Origin: an uncultured Eubacteriales bacterium
Lineage (GTDB): Bacteria; Bacillota; Clostridia; Oscillospirales; Oscillospiraceae
Direction: 5' to 3'
Length of the DNA: 21,041 bases
Assembly (NCBI GenBank): GCA_900548795.1
Contig: URLT01000023.1
Span: 1 to 21,041 of the forward strand
Below are positions 7,512-14,005 of this stretch, piece after piece; positions within the stretch are counted from its first letter, which is position 1; each line of letters begins with the position of its first letter. A program made the position numbers and the translations under genes. A model generated the notes under the pieces. The model saw only the letters and a program-made list of their open reading frames with translations, was not told where the DNA came from and ran no database searches.

Positions 7512-8594
7512 ATGATGAAAAAAAGAAAACTCAGCAAGACGGCGCGACGGGACTACCTGACCTACGCCGTCGTGCTCACGGCCTTCGTCGTGATGCAGAT
7601 CCTCAGCAGCACGGGCAGCATCTCCTCGACCCTGCGCGGGCAGCTCGTCCCCATCTGCGCCTATGTCATCATGGCGCTGTCGCTGAACCTCACGGTCGGC
7701 GTGCTCGGCGAGCTCTCCCTCGGACACGCCGGCTTCATGAGCATCGGTGCCTTCACCGGGGCGGTCGTTGCCTCGGCCATGAACGGCTCCGGCGTTCCGG
7801 ACACATGGATCCTCGTCATTGCGCTGGCAAGCGGCGCCCTGCTGGCGGCCGTCGTCGGCCTGCTGATCGGCATCCCCGTCCTGCGCCTGAACGGCGACTA
7901 CCTCGCCATTGTGACGCTCGCCTTCGGCGAGATCATCAAGTCCGTTTTCAACAACCTTTACATCGGAATCGACTCGAACGGTCTGCACGTCTCCTTCCTC
8001 AAGAACACGATCGAGCTGCAAAGCGGCGGGCGCATGATCCTCAGCGGCGCCATGGGCATCCCCGGCATTCGGAAGATCTCGACCTTCTTTGCCGGCGCAG
8101 TCCTCGTTCTGCTTTCGCTGGTCATCATCTTCCACCTCGTGCGCAGCCGCGCCGGACGCGCGATCATGGCCATTCGCGACAACCGCATTGCAGTCGAATC
8201 CGTCGGCATCAATATCACGACCTACAAAATGATGGCCTTCGTCCTCTCTGCCGCGATCGCGGGCGTCGGCGGCGCACTGTTCGGCCTCGGGCAAAACACC
8301 ATCATCGCCTCGAAGTTCGATTTTAACGCCTCCATTCTGATCCTCGTCTTCGTCGTGCTCGGCGGTCAGGGCAATATGCTCGGGTCGATCATCGCCGCGA
8401 CCGTCCTGACCATTCTGCCGGAGGCTCTGCGCCAGTTCGCCGATTACCGTATGCTGGTCTATGCCATTGTGCTGATCCTCGTCATGCTCGTGACGAACAA
8501 CCCCACGCTCAAGGGTCAGCTCGGCAGACTGGTCAGCGGCATCCACCCCAAGAAGCATCAAAACGCGCCAAAGGAGGTCGAGCGCAATGAGTGA
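7512..8594 (+). CDS. livM: branched-chain amino-acid type ABC permease LivM
   Basis: A 360-residue permease of the LivM type. A basic N-terminus (MMKKRKLSKTARRDY) precedes a first hydrophobic helix, and then ALSLNLTVGVLGELSLGHAG, the diagnostic LivM motif. The coupling loop near the middle contains SRAGRAIMAIRDNRIAVESV, which docks on the LivG/LivF ATPases. Together with LivH it forms the heterodimeric channel. ATG occurs twice in a row (7512 and 7515); either may be used. The final codons overlap the start of livG by eight bases, which points to translational coupling. Confidence 0.92.
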   Translation: MMKKRKLSKTARRDYLTYAVVLTAFVVMQILSSTGSISSTLRGQLVPICAYVIMALSLNLTVGVLGELSLGHAGFMSIGAFTGAVVASAMNGSGVPDTWILVIALASGALLAAVVGLLIGIPVLRLNGDYLAIVTLAFGEIIKSVFNNLYIGIDSNGLHVSFLKNTIELQSGGRMILSGAMGIPGIRKISTFFAGAVLVLLSLVIIFHLVRSRAGRAIMAIRDNRIAVESVGINITTYKMMAFVLSAAIAGVGGALFGLGQNTIIASKFDFNASILILVFVVLGGQGNMLGSIIAATVLTILPEALRQFADYRMLVYAIVLILVMLVTNNPTLKGQLGRLVSGIHPKKHQNAPKEVERNE

Positions 8595-9441
8595 AACCAA
8601 ACGCTTTGTCAAGGGCAAAATGGTTGCCGTTCCGAGCAATTCCATCATCCCCGAGCGCGACATCGGCGCGCATCCGATCCTTGAGTGCATCCACCTCGGC
8701 ATCGATTTCGGCGGTCTGCGCGCCGTGGACGACTTCAACCTGACCATTGGCCGCACGGAGATCGCAGGTCTGATCGGCCCGAACGGCGCCGGCAAGACCA
8801 CGGTCTTCAACCTGCTCACCGGCGTCTATCAGCCCACGCGCGGCACGATCATCGTCGACGGCATGGACTGCTCGGGCAAATCCACCGTGCAGATCAACCG
8901 CATGGGCATCGCCCGCACCTTCCAAAACATCCGTCTGTTCAACAAGCTGACCGTCGAGGAAAACGTGATGATCGGTCTGCATAACTCCATGAGCTACAGC
9001 CTGCTTGAGTCCGTTCTTCGTCTGCCGCGCTACTGGAAGCAGGAGCGCCTCGCCCGCGAGCGCGCCGGAGAGCTGCTGTCCATTTTCCACATGCAGGATA
9101 TGGCGAAATACGTGGCAGGCTCCCTTCCCTACGGCGCACAGCGTCGTCTGGAGATCGTCCGCGCGCTGGCGACGAATCCGAAGCTCCTGCTGCTCGACGA
9201 GCCGGCCGCCGGCATGAACCCGTCTGAGACGGCCGAGCTGATGGAGAACATCGTCAAGATCCGCGACACCTTCCACATCGCCGTCATGCTCATTGAGCAC
9301 GACATGAATCTTGTCATGGGCATCTGCGAGGGCATCTGCGTGCTGAACTTCGGACAGGTCATCGCAAAGGGCACCGCAGACGAAATTCAGGCGAATCCCG
9401 CCGTGATCGAGGCCTATCTCGGCAAGCAGAAGGAGGCATAA
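8587..9441 (+). CDS. livG: branched-chain amino-acid type ABC ATP-binding protein LivG
   Basis: A 284-residue ATPase subunit. Walker A GPNGAGKT is at 64-71, the Q-loop glutamine at 113 (TFQNIRLF), the signature LPYGAQRRLEI at about 180-190 (the LivG variant of LSGGQ), Walker B LLLLDEPAAGMNP near 200-212 and the H-loop histidine at 238 (IEHDM). It energises import together with LivF. AAGGAGG at 8572-8578 supports the ATG at 8587. The N-terminus is about 25 residues longer than in Escherichia coli LivG before the nucleotide-binding fold begins. The extra stretch is unlikely to be catalytic. Confidence 0.93.
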   Translation: MSETKRFVKGKMVAVPSNSIIPERDIGAHPILECIHLGIDFGGLRAVDDFNLTIGRTEIAGLIGPNGAGKTTVFNLLTGVYQPTRGTIIVDGMDCSGKSTVQINRMGIARTFQNIRLFNKLTVEENVMIGLHNSMSYSLLESVLRLPRYWKQERLARERAGELLSIFHMQDMAKYVAGSLPYGAQRRLEIVRALATNPKLLLLDEPAAGMNPSETAELMENIVKIRDTFHIAVMLIEHDMNLVMGICEGICVLNFGQVIAKGTADEIQANPAVIEAYLGKQKEA

Positions 9442-9444
9442 ATC

Positions 9445-10155
9445 ATGCAGGAAATTCTCATTGTCCAAGATCTGGCCGTTTCCTACGGCTCTATCCGCGC
9501 GATCAAGGGCATCTCCTTTTCGGTCAACGCCGGGGAGATTGTGACCCTGATCGGCGCAAACGGCGCCGGCAAGACCACCACGCTGAACACCGTCGCCGGT
9601 CTGCTGCACCCAAACTCCGGCTCCGTCACGTTTATGGGCGAAAATCTCGCCAGCGTGCCGCCGCACGCCATTGTCTCGCGCGGTCTGGCGTTGGTTCCGG
9701 AGGGACGCCGTATTTTCCTGCAAATGACGGTCGAGGAAAACCTCGAGATGGGCGCCTTCACGCAGAAGAAGGAAGCCGTCAAGCCGCTTCTCGAGCAGGT
9801 CTACGAGCAGTTCCCGCGCCTGAAGGAGCGCCGCCGTCAAGTCGGCGGGACGCTCTCCGGCGGCGAGCAGCAGATGCTGGCTATGGGGCGCGCTCTGATG
9901 TCCTCTCCGAAGCTGCTGATGCTCGACGAGCCGTCCATGGGCCTTGCGCCGATCCTCGTCGACCAGATCTTCGAGATCATCCACACGCTGCACCAAAACG
10001 GGACGACCATTCTGCTCGTCGAGCAGAACGCGCAGATGGCGCTCTCGGTGGCCGACCGCGGCTATGTGCTCGAAACGGGGCGCATCATCCTCAGCGGCAC
10101 GGGCACGGAGCTCGCAAGCAGCGAAGACGTCAAAAAGGCCTACCTCGGCGGCTGA
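9445..10155 (+). CDS. livF: branched-chain amino-acid type ABC ATP-binding protein LivF
   Basis: A 236-residue ATPase, the partner of LivG. Walker A GANGAGKT is at 37-44, the signature LSGGEQQMLAMGRAL at 137-151 and Walker B LLMLDEP at 157-163. The H-loop position reads LVEQN (Gln194 in place of His), which is normal for LivF and suggests an asymmetric ATPase pair with LivG. The gene starts four bases after the livG stop, with its AGGAGG site inside the end of livG. It is the last gene of the operon, and its stop codon lies within a long hairpin at 10137-10172. Confidence 0.93.
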   Translation: MQEILIVQDLAVSYGSIRAIKGISFSVNAGEIVTLIGANGAGKTTTLNTVAGLLHPNSGSVTFMGENLASVPPHAIVSRGLALVPEGRRIFLQMTVEENLEMGAFTQKKEAVKPLLEQVYEQFPRLKERRRQVGGTLSGGEQQMLAMGRALMSSPKLLMLDEPSMGLAPILVDQIFEIIHTLHQNGTTILLVEQNAQMALSVADRGYVLETGRIILSGTGTELASSEDVKKAYLGG

Positions 10156-10172
10156 ACGCCGCCCGGTAGGCC
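10137..10172. repeat. hairpin spanning the livF stop codon
   Basis: GGCCTACC (10137-10144) and GGTAGGCC (10165-10172) pair, and inside them GGCGGC and GCCGCC pair around TGAAC, which contains the livF stop. This gives 14 base pairs with a small internal loop. AAAAA precedes the hairpin on the plus strand, so the minus-strand RNA would run into TTTTT. On the plus strand no T-run follows. It could be a minus-strand backup terminator or a plus-strand 3' stabiliser of the liv mRNA. Confidence 0.6.
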
Positions 10173-10198
10173 GAAAAAATCGATCGATATAGAAAAAG

Positions 10199-10241
10199 GA
10201 TCCCTCCGGGTCGTTCTGCTGAAGAACGGCTCGGAGGGATC
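10199..10241 (+). terminator. 19-pair hairpin downstream of livF (3' end of the liv mRNA or shared terminator)
   Basis: Arms 10199-10217 and 10223-10241 pair along their full length around the loop GCTGA. The outer part is GATCCCTCCG with CGGAGGGATC and the inner part CGTTCT with AGAACG. Two of the middle pairs are G-U in plus-strand RNA but would be C-A mismatches in minus-strand RNA, which favours a plus-strand role. A T-run (CCTTTTTC) is nevertheless present only on the minus-strand side, so it may also act as a second terminator for the tRNA transcript. Confidence 0.55.
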
Positions 10242-10283
10242 TCCGCCCTCTGCGGTGCGGGCTCTTTCCAGACAATACGGGTC

Positions 10284-10337
10284 AAAAAAGAGCACGAACA
10301 CGTTGCGAACCATAAAGATGGAACACAAGGTGTTCGT
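10284..10337 (-). terminator. intrinsic terminator of the tRNA operon
   Basis: In minus-strand RNA ACGAACAC (10337-10330) pairs with GTGTTCGT (10301-10294). Inside lie a C-C mismatch, five further pairs, a two-base internal loop, and CCAT/ATGG closing the loop CTTT. A run of six T follows (complement of 10284-10289). The U-G wobble in the five-pair segment is stable only in minus-strand RNA. It begins 13 bases after the tRNA-Glu CCA end, so it ends the tRNA transcript. Confidence 0.8.
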
Positions 10338-10349
10338 ATAAACTCCTTT

Positions 10350-10424
10350 TGGTGACCCGTACGGGACTCGAACCCATGTTACCGCCGTGAAAGGGCGGTG
10401 TCTTAACCACTTGACCAACGGGCC
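10350..10424 (-). tRNA. tRNA-Glu (anticodon UUC)
   Basis: The minus-strand sequence folds as a standard cloverleaf. The acceptor is GGCCCGT with ACGGGTC, the anticodon stem-loop CCGCC-CTTTCAC-GGCGG with anticodon TTC, and the T loop TTCGAGT between ATGGG and CCCGT. The discriminator base is A and the CCA end is encoded (complement of 10350-10352). It decodes GAA and GAG. Its 5' end at 10424 directly abuts the CCA of tRNA-Met, with no spacer. Confidence 0.96.
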
Positions 10425-10500
10425 TGGTAGCGGCAATCTGACTCGAACAGATGACAACACGGGTATGAACCGGGTGCTCTACCAACTGAGCTATGCCGCC
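10425..10500 (-). tRNA. tRNA-Met (anticodon CAU, elongator type)
   Basis: A cloverleaf on the minus strand. The acceptor is GGCGGCA with TGCCGCT, the D stem GCTC/GAGC, the anticodon stem-loop CCCGG-TTCATAC-CCGGG with anticodon CAT, the T stem ATCTG/CAGAT around TTCGAGT, and an encoded CCA. It lacks the GGG/CCC anticodon-stem pairs and the C1-A72 mismatch typical of initiator tRNA. The TTCATAC loop resembles elongator tRNA-Met rather than the CTCATAA loop of lysidine-modified tRNA-Ile, though that alternative cannot be fully excluded. It is first in the operon. Confidence 0.92.
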
Positions 10501-10530
10501 ATGTGGCTTTGCTGTGAAACAGCATAAATG

Positions 10531-10559
10531 ATTATAGTAGAGTATTCCGATTTTGTCAA
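10531..10559 (-). promoter_or_regulatory. consensus promoter of the tRNA operon
   Basis: On the minus strand a perfect TTGACA (10559-10554) and a perfect TATAAT (10536-10531) are separated by exactly 17 bases. Transcription would start near 10524 and pass a GCTGT-GAA-ACAGC-like small hairpin (10511-10523) before the tRNA-Met. This is as strong as housekeeping promoters get and fits a stable-RNA operon. Confidence 0.9.
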
Positions 10560-10582
10560 GCGTTTTTTCTCGCTTTTTGAAA

Positions 10583-11599
10583 TTATTTTTCGCTCTGCGT
10601 TTCGTCCTTGAGGTAGAGCAGGTCGTGGCTGATCGGCTTGCAGAACAGCCGGCGGATCTGCGCCGGATCCTTCGTTTGGCCGAGGATCCACATCAGCTTC
10701 GCCAGCGCGGCCTCGGTGGTCATGTCGTAGGCCTCGAGCAGCAGCAGATCGTGCTTGAGATGGAAGCCGACGTCGTAGACGGCAAGATTGCTGCCCTCGT
10801 TCTGCACCTGCGTGGTCATGACGACGGTCTTGCCGCTCTCGACGGCGCGGCGGATGCCGTCGAAAAAGCCGCTGCCCTGATACGACGGCAGACCGCCGAC
10901 GCCGTAGCTCTCGATGATGACGGCGTCGTTATGCGCCAGCAGATAGTCAAGCAGACCGCAGTCTGTGCCGGGAATGATCTTGAGAAGGCCGACGCGCGGG
11001 TCGAGCTTGCGGAAAAACCGAGGTGCAGGCAGGCACTCCGGCCGGATATATTCCATCAAAAAGCCGTTTTGCAGCACGGCCAGCAGCGGATAGTTGATGC
11101 TCGAGAAGGCCTGAAAGCTGGTCGTGCGGGTCTTGCGGGCGCGGGTGCCGAGAATGACGCGCCCGTTAAAGACGATCATCACGCCGCAGAGATCGGAGAC
11201 GGCGCAGCGAAAGGCGTCGGCCAGATTGGTCTTGGAATCGGTGTTTTCAAACAGGATCGGCTTCTGTGCGCCGGTCAGGACGATCGGCTTGGGCGAGCAC
11301 TGCACGAGATAAGACAGCGCGGCGGCGGTATAGGCCATGGTGTCGGTTCCGTGGGCAATGACGAAGCCGTCGTAGCGGTCAAAATTCCGCTCAATGGCGT
11401 CCTCGAGCAGCAGCCAGTGCTCGGGCGTGATGTTTGTCGAGTCGATGGAAAAAAGCTGCTCGCAGGTGACGTCGCACAGCGCGGCGATCTCCGGGACCTG
11501 CGCGACGAGCTGCTCGCTCGTGAGCGCCGGCGCAAGGCCGCTGCCTGTCATTTCCGAGGCGATCGTTCCGCCCGTTCCCAGCATCAAGACCCGTTTCAT
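10583..11599 (-). CDS. ansA: type I L-asparaginase
   Basis: A 338-residue cytosolic amidohydrolase that converts asparagine to aspartate and ammonia. The N-terminal catalytic motif LGTGGTIAS places the nucleophile Thr at residue 12. The second motif AHGTDTM (82-88) supplies Thr85 and Asp86, and SIDSTN (51-56) gives the substrate-binding Ser. There is no signal peptide, and the length matches cytoplasmic type I enzymes. GGAGGG lies seven bases before the ATG. An extended -10 promoter (11631-11636) precedes it. There is no strong terminator: only an AAGCG/CGCTT mini-hairpin that overlaps the -35 of the tRNA promoter downstream, so some readthrough into the tRNA genes is likely. Confidence 0.92.
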   Translation of the reverse strand: MKRVLMLGTGGTIASEMTGSGLAPALTSEQLVAQVPEIAALCDVTCEQLFSIDSTNITPEHWLLLEDAIERNFDRYDGFVIAHGTDTMAYTAAALSYLVQCSPKPIVLTGAQKPILFENTDSKTNLADAFRCAVSDLCGVMIVFNGRVILGTRARKTRTTSFQAFSSINYPLLAVLQNGFLMEYIRPECLPAPRFFRKLDPRVGLLKIIPGTDCGLLDYLLAHNDAVIIESYGVGGLPSYQGSGFFDGIRRAVESGKTVVMTTQVQNEGSNLAVYDVGFHLKHDLLLLEAYDMTTEAALAKLMWILGQTKDPAQIRRLFCKPISHDLLYLKDETQSEK

Positions 11600-11630
11600 A
11601 TCGTTCCCTCCGGTTCGGTTTCTACCCGAT

Positions 11631-11660
11631 ATTATAGCACATTTTCGCCGCCGAGCACAA
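11631..11660 (-). promoter_or_regulatory. promoter of the asparaginase gene
   Basis: The minus strand carries the extended -10 TGCTATAAT (complement of 11631-11639) and a partial -35 TTGTGC (11660-11655) 18 bases upstream. It lies about 32 bases before the ansA start and only a few bases from the divergent glycosyltransferase promoter. Confidence 0.65.
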
Positions 11661-11666
11661 GGGCGA

Positions 11667-11695
11667 TTGACAAAATTTCATTTTCCGGTTAAAAT
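11667..11695 (+). promoter_or_regulatory. promoter of the glycosyltransferase-TetR operon
   Basis: A perfect TTGACA (11667-11672) and TAAAAT (11690-11695) are separated by 17 bases, 21 bases before the glycosyltransferase ATG at 11717. The -35 lies within ten bases of the divergent ansA -35 (11655-11660), so the two promoters could compete or be co-regulated. Confidence 0.8.
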
Positions 11696-11716
11696 AGAAT
11701 GACGTGAGGTGATTCG

Positions 11717-12637
11717 ATGTTATCCGTAGTGATCCCCGCATATTATGAAGAAGAGACCGTCCCGGCCGCCTCGAAGGAGATCGGCGCGGTGTTGACCGCA
11801 GCGGGCATCCCGCATGAGCTGATCTTCGTCGACGACGGCTCCAAGGATGCCACATGGGCGCGCATCCAAGCCGCCGCCGCAGAGGACAGCGCCGTGCGCG
11901 GCGTCCGCTTTTCGCGGAATTTCGGCAAGGAGGCCGCGATCTTCGCCGGCCTGCAGCACGCAAAGGGAGACTGCGTCGCCGTGATCGACTGCGACCTGCA
12001 GCACCCGCCGGAAAAGCTGGTCGAGATGTACCGCCTGTGGGAGCAGGGCTTTGAGGTCGTCGAGGGCGTCAAGGCCGACCGCGGGCAAGAGAGCGCCGCG
12101 CACCGTCTCTGCGCCAAGGCGTTTTATTCGCTCATCAGCCGAGCCACAAAAATCGACATGTCCCGTGCGTCGGATTTCAAGCTGCTCGACCGCAAGGCGG
12201 TCAACGTGATTTTGACCATGCGCGAGAAGCGGGCGTTTTTCCGCGCGCTGTCGTCGTGGGTCGGCTTCCGCACCTGCGAGGTGAGCTACGAGGTGCGCGA
12301 GCGCGCCGCCGGCAGCTCCAAGTGGTCGACATGGTCGCTCGTGAAATACGCCGTTTCCAACATCACGGCCTTCACCTCCGTCCCGCTGCATCTGGTCACG
12401 GTCATGGGCGCCGTTGCGCTGGTCGTCTCGGTCGTGATGGGCGTGATCGCCATTGTCCAGAAGATCATGGGCGTCGCCCTCGGCGGCTTCACGACCGTCA
12501 TCATTCTGCTGCTCTTCCTCGGCAGCCTCATCATGCTCAGTCTCGGCATCATCGGCTACTACGTCGGCAATATCTATGAGGAGATCAAGGACCGTCCGCG
12601 CTACATCGTCGCGCAGACCTGCGGCGATACGCACTGA
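11717..12637 (+). CDS. GT2 glycosyltransferase, polyprenyl-phosphate type (GtrB/DPM1-like)
   Basis: A 306-residue family-2 glycosyltransferase. The N-terminal GT-A domain opens MLSVVIPAYYEEETV and holds VDDGSKD (38-44) and the metal-binding DCDLQHPP (DxD at 91-93). RASDFKLLDR and AGSSKWS (about 200) are typical of enzymes that load a sugar onto undecaprenyl phosphate. Two hydrophobic helices near 225-250 and 260-290 anchor the C-terminus in the membrane. The family makes lipid-linked glucose or similar donors for wall teichoic, lipoteichoic or polysaccharide decoration. No flippase or partner glycosyltransferase is visible next to it. AGGTG lies upstream of the ATG. The TetR gene begins 13 bases after its stop. 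Confidence 0.87.
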   Translation: MLSVVIPAYYEEETVPAASKEIGAVLTAAGIPHELIFVDDGSKDATWARIQAAAAEDSAVRGVRFSRNFGKEAAIFAGLQHAKGDCVAVIDCDLQHPPEKLVEMYRLWEQGFEVVEGVKADRGQESAAHRLCAKAFYSLISRATKIDMSRASDFKLLDRKAVNVILTMREKRAFFRALSSWVGFRTCEVSYEVRERAAGSSKWSTWSLVKYAVSNITAFTSVPLHLVTVMGAVALVVSVVMGVIAIVQKIMGVALGGFTTVIILLLFLGSLIMLSLGIIGYYVGNIYEEIKDRPRYIVAQTCGDTH

Positions 12638-12650
12638 AAGGAGGAGGCTC

Positions 12651-13226
12651 ATGCCCTCATTTACACGAAAAGCGATCAAGGAGTCCTTCCTGAAGCTGCT
12701 CAACGAGCGTCCGATCAGCCAGATCACGGTGCGCGACGTGGTGGAGGACTGCGGCATCAACCGCAATTCGTTTTATTACCACTATCAGGATCTTCAGGCG
12801 CTGGTCGTGGAGATCCTTCAGGAAAACACCGACCGCATTTTGGCCGAGGGGCTGCGCGAGCAGTCCGTGGAGGCCTGTCTCGACGTCGCGGTGGATTTCG
12901 CAATGAAAAACCGCCGCGCGGTGCTGCACATCTGCAATTCCGGCAGCCGCGAGACCTATGAGCGCGAGCTTTCGCGCATCTGTGACTACGCCAGCGAGAG
13001 CTTTTTCAAGCTGCGCTTCGGCGATGCGGCAAGCTCCGAGGAGGATCGGCAGGCGCTGGTCTTCCTGCTCAAGTGCGTGCTCTATGGCCTCATCATGGAC
13101 TGGCTGAACGACTCCATGCGCTACGACATCCGCGCGCGCTACCATCGCATCTGCACCATGCTCAAGGAGATCCCGGTCGGCCGTCTGCCGCAGCAGCTTG
13201 CCAAGGCTGCGCAGGAAACGGGCTGA
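12651..13226 (+). CDS. TetR/AcrR family transcriptional regulator
   Basis: A 191-residue protein with an N-terminal TetR helix-turn-helix. SFLKLLNERPISQITVRDVV (residues 12-31) leads into CGINRNSFYYHYQDLQALV (34-52), the usual recognition helix followed by the FYYHY motif. The remaining part is all-helical and would bind a ligand and dimerise. The start at 12651 is set by AAAGGAGG (12637-12644), which overlaps the glycosyltransferase stop; an upstream in-frame ATG at 12453 lies inside the neighbour and is not credible. It may repress its own operon or the MMPL operon just downstream, whose promoter spacer carries a palindrome at 13367-13385. The ligand is unknown. Confidence 0.88.
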   Translation: MPSFTRKAIKESFLKLLNERPISQITVRDVVEDCGINRNSFYYHYQDLQALVVEILQENTDRILAEGLREQSVEACLDVAVDFAMKNRRAVLHICNSGSRETYERELSRICDYASESFFKLRFGDAASSEEDRQALVFLLKCVLYGLIMDWLNDSMRYDIRARYHRICTMLKEIPVGRLPQQLAKAAQETG

Positions 13227-13249
13227 GCCGCAGTCTCCGGCCTTTATGG

Positions 13250-13305
13250 AACCTCTGAATCAATTGCAAGAGCGCTCGGCGGGTCTTGCGATTGATTCAG
13301 AGGTT
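13250..13305 (+). repeat. 22-pair hairpin after the TetR gene
   Basis: Arms 13250-13271 and 13284-13305 pair at all 22 positions, including one U-G wobble (13265 with 13290) that would be an A-C mismatch in minus-strand RNA. The arm begins AACCTCTGAATCAAT. The loop is twelve bases, and a weak TTTCTT follows. It can act as a terminator for the TetR operon. Its length, AT-rich outer arms and closeness to a second perfect hairpin also fit a dispersed inverted-repeat element; copies elsewhere in the genome would need to be found. Confidence 0.7.
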
Positions 13306-13310
13306 TCTTA

Positions 13311-13359
13311 GACAAAAACGCCTCCGTGCCTAATTTTTCGGCGCGGAGGCGTTTTTGTC
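13311..13359 (+). terminator. intrinsic terminator with a 20-pair stem
   Basis: Arms GACAAAAACGCCTCCG (13311-13326) and CGGAGGCGTTTTTGTC (13344-13359) are perfect complements. The stem extends through a U-G wobble and GCC/GGC to the loop TAATTTTTC. The A-run before and T-run after make it bidirectional in principle, but the wobble is stable only in plus-strand RNA. It ends the glycosyltransferase-TetR transcript. Confidence 0.88.
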
Positions 13360-13361
13360 CG

Positions 13362-13390
13362 TTTTCAAAGCCGTCTCTCGGCATTACAAT
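13362..13390 (+). promoter_or_regulatory. promoter of the DUF308-MMPL-heptad protein operon
   Basis: TTTTCA (13362-13367) and TACAAT (13385-13390) are separated by 17 bases and stand just after the preceding terminator. They lie 21 bases before the ATG at 13412. Confidence 0.65.
13367..13385. promoter_or_regulatory. candidate operator palindrome in the promoter spacer
   Basis: AAAGCCG-TCTCT-CGGCATT forms an inverted repeat with six of seven half-site positions matching, centred at 13376 exactly between the -35 and -10 hexamers. That placement is where a TetR-type repressor would block polymerase, and a TetR gene ends 140 bases upstream. The assignment is inference from position and symmetry. 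Confidence 0.4.
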
Positions 13391-13411
13391 ACACAGCGTG
13401 AGGTGAGTGAT

Positions 13412-14005
13412 ATGCGTTCTACCGTACCGATGCGCACCGCGAAGATCGGGTGCTATATCGTCTCTGCATTGCAGCTCGTGCTCGGCGTGATCCTGATTGC
13501 CGCGCCGGAGCTGAGCGCCAATGCGCTGTGCTATCTGCTCGGCGCGTGTCTGCTTGTGACCGGGATCGTGCGGATCATCGGTTATCTTTCCCGCGACCTG
13601 TACCGTCTGGCCTTCCAGTTTGACCTGTCCTTCGGCATTCTGACCGCTGCGCTGGGGCTGCTCCTGCTGCTGCGTCCAAAGGCCGTGATGAATCTGGTGC
13701 TTCTTGTGGCCGGGATTTTGGTGCTGACCGACGGTCTGTTCAAGATCCAGATCGCGCTCGACGCGCGCGGCTTCGGCATCCGCCGCTGGTGGCTGATCCT
13801 GATGGCCGCCGTGGCCGCGGGCGCCTTCGGCCTGCTGCTGATCCTCAGACCGGACACCAGCCTCGTGACCGCAATGATCCTGCTGGGCGTCGCGCTCGTG
13901 CTCGACGCGCTGCTGACCTTTGCCGCCATGCTGCTGCTGGTGAAAATCATCCGTCATCAACGTCCGGATGATATTATTGATGTAGAAGGAGAGGAAGTTG
14001 AATGA
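13412..14005 (+). CDS. DUF308/HdeD-like small membrane protein
   Basis: A 197-residue membrane protein with about six hydrophobic helices arranged as short paired repeats (for example VLGVILIAAPELSANALCYL and LLLLLRPKAVMNLVLLVAGI). This is the pattern of the DUF308/HdeD family, whose members are linked to acid or envelope stress but have no clear biochemical role. The C-terminal tail is acidic (DDIIDVEGEEVE). The ATG at 13412 is preferred because AGGTGAG lies upstream; an earlier in-frame start at 13355 lies inside the terminator. The stop overlaps the MMPL start (ATGA), so the two are translationally coupled. Confidence 0.75.
   Translation: MRSTVPMRTAKIGCYIVSALQLVLGVILIAAPELSANALCYLLGACLLVTGIVRIIGYLSRDLYRLAFQFDLSFGILTAALGLLLLLRPKAVMNLVLLVAGILVLTDGLFKIQIALDARGFGIRRWWLILMAAVAAGAFGLLLILRPDTSLVTAMILLGVALVLDALLTFAAMLLLVKIIRHQRPDDIIDVEGEEVE

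Noticed and set aside
8533..10275. A 580-residue minus-strand open frame across livG and livF
   Set aside because: It lies fully antisense to two genes with all ABC motifs, and the translation is rich in His, Asp and Arg without recognisable domains.
10277..10360. ACGGGTCA (10277-10284) as an inverted copy of the tRNA-Glu 3' end, possibly an attachment-site remnant
   Set aside because: The match is only eight bases, is in the opposite orientation and there is no integrase or mobile gene nearby; chance or terminator flank explains it.
10140..10460. A 106-residue minus-strand open frame over the tRNA and hairpins
   Set aside because: It is a translation of the tRNA genes and terminators; structural RNA explains the sequence.
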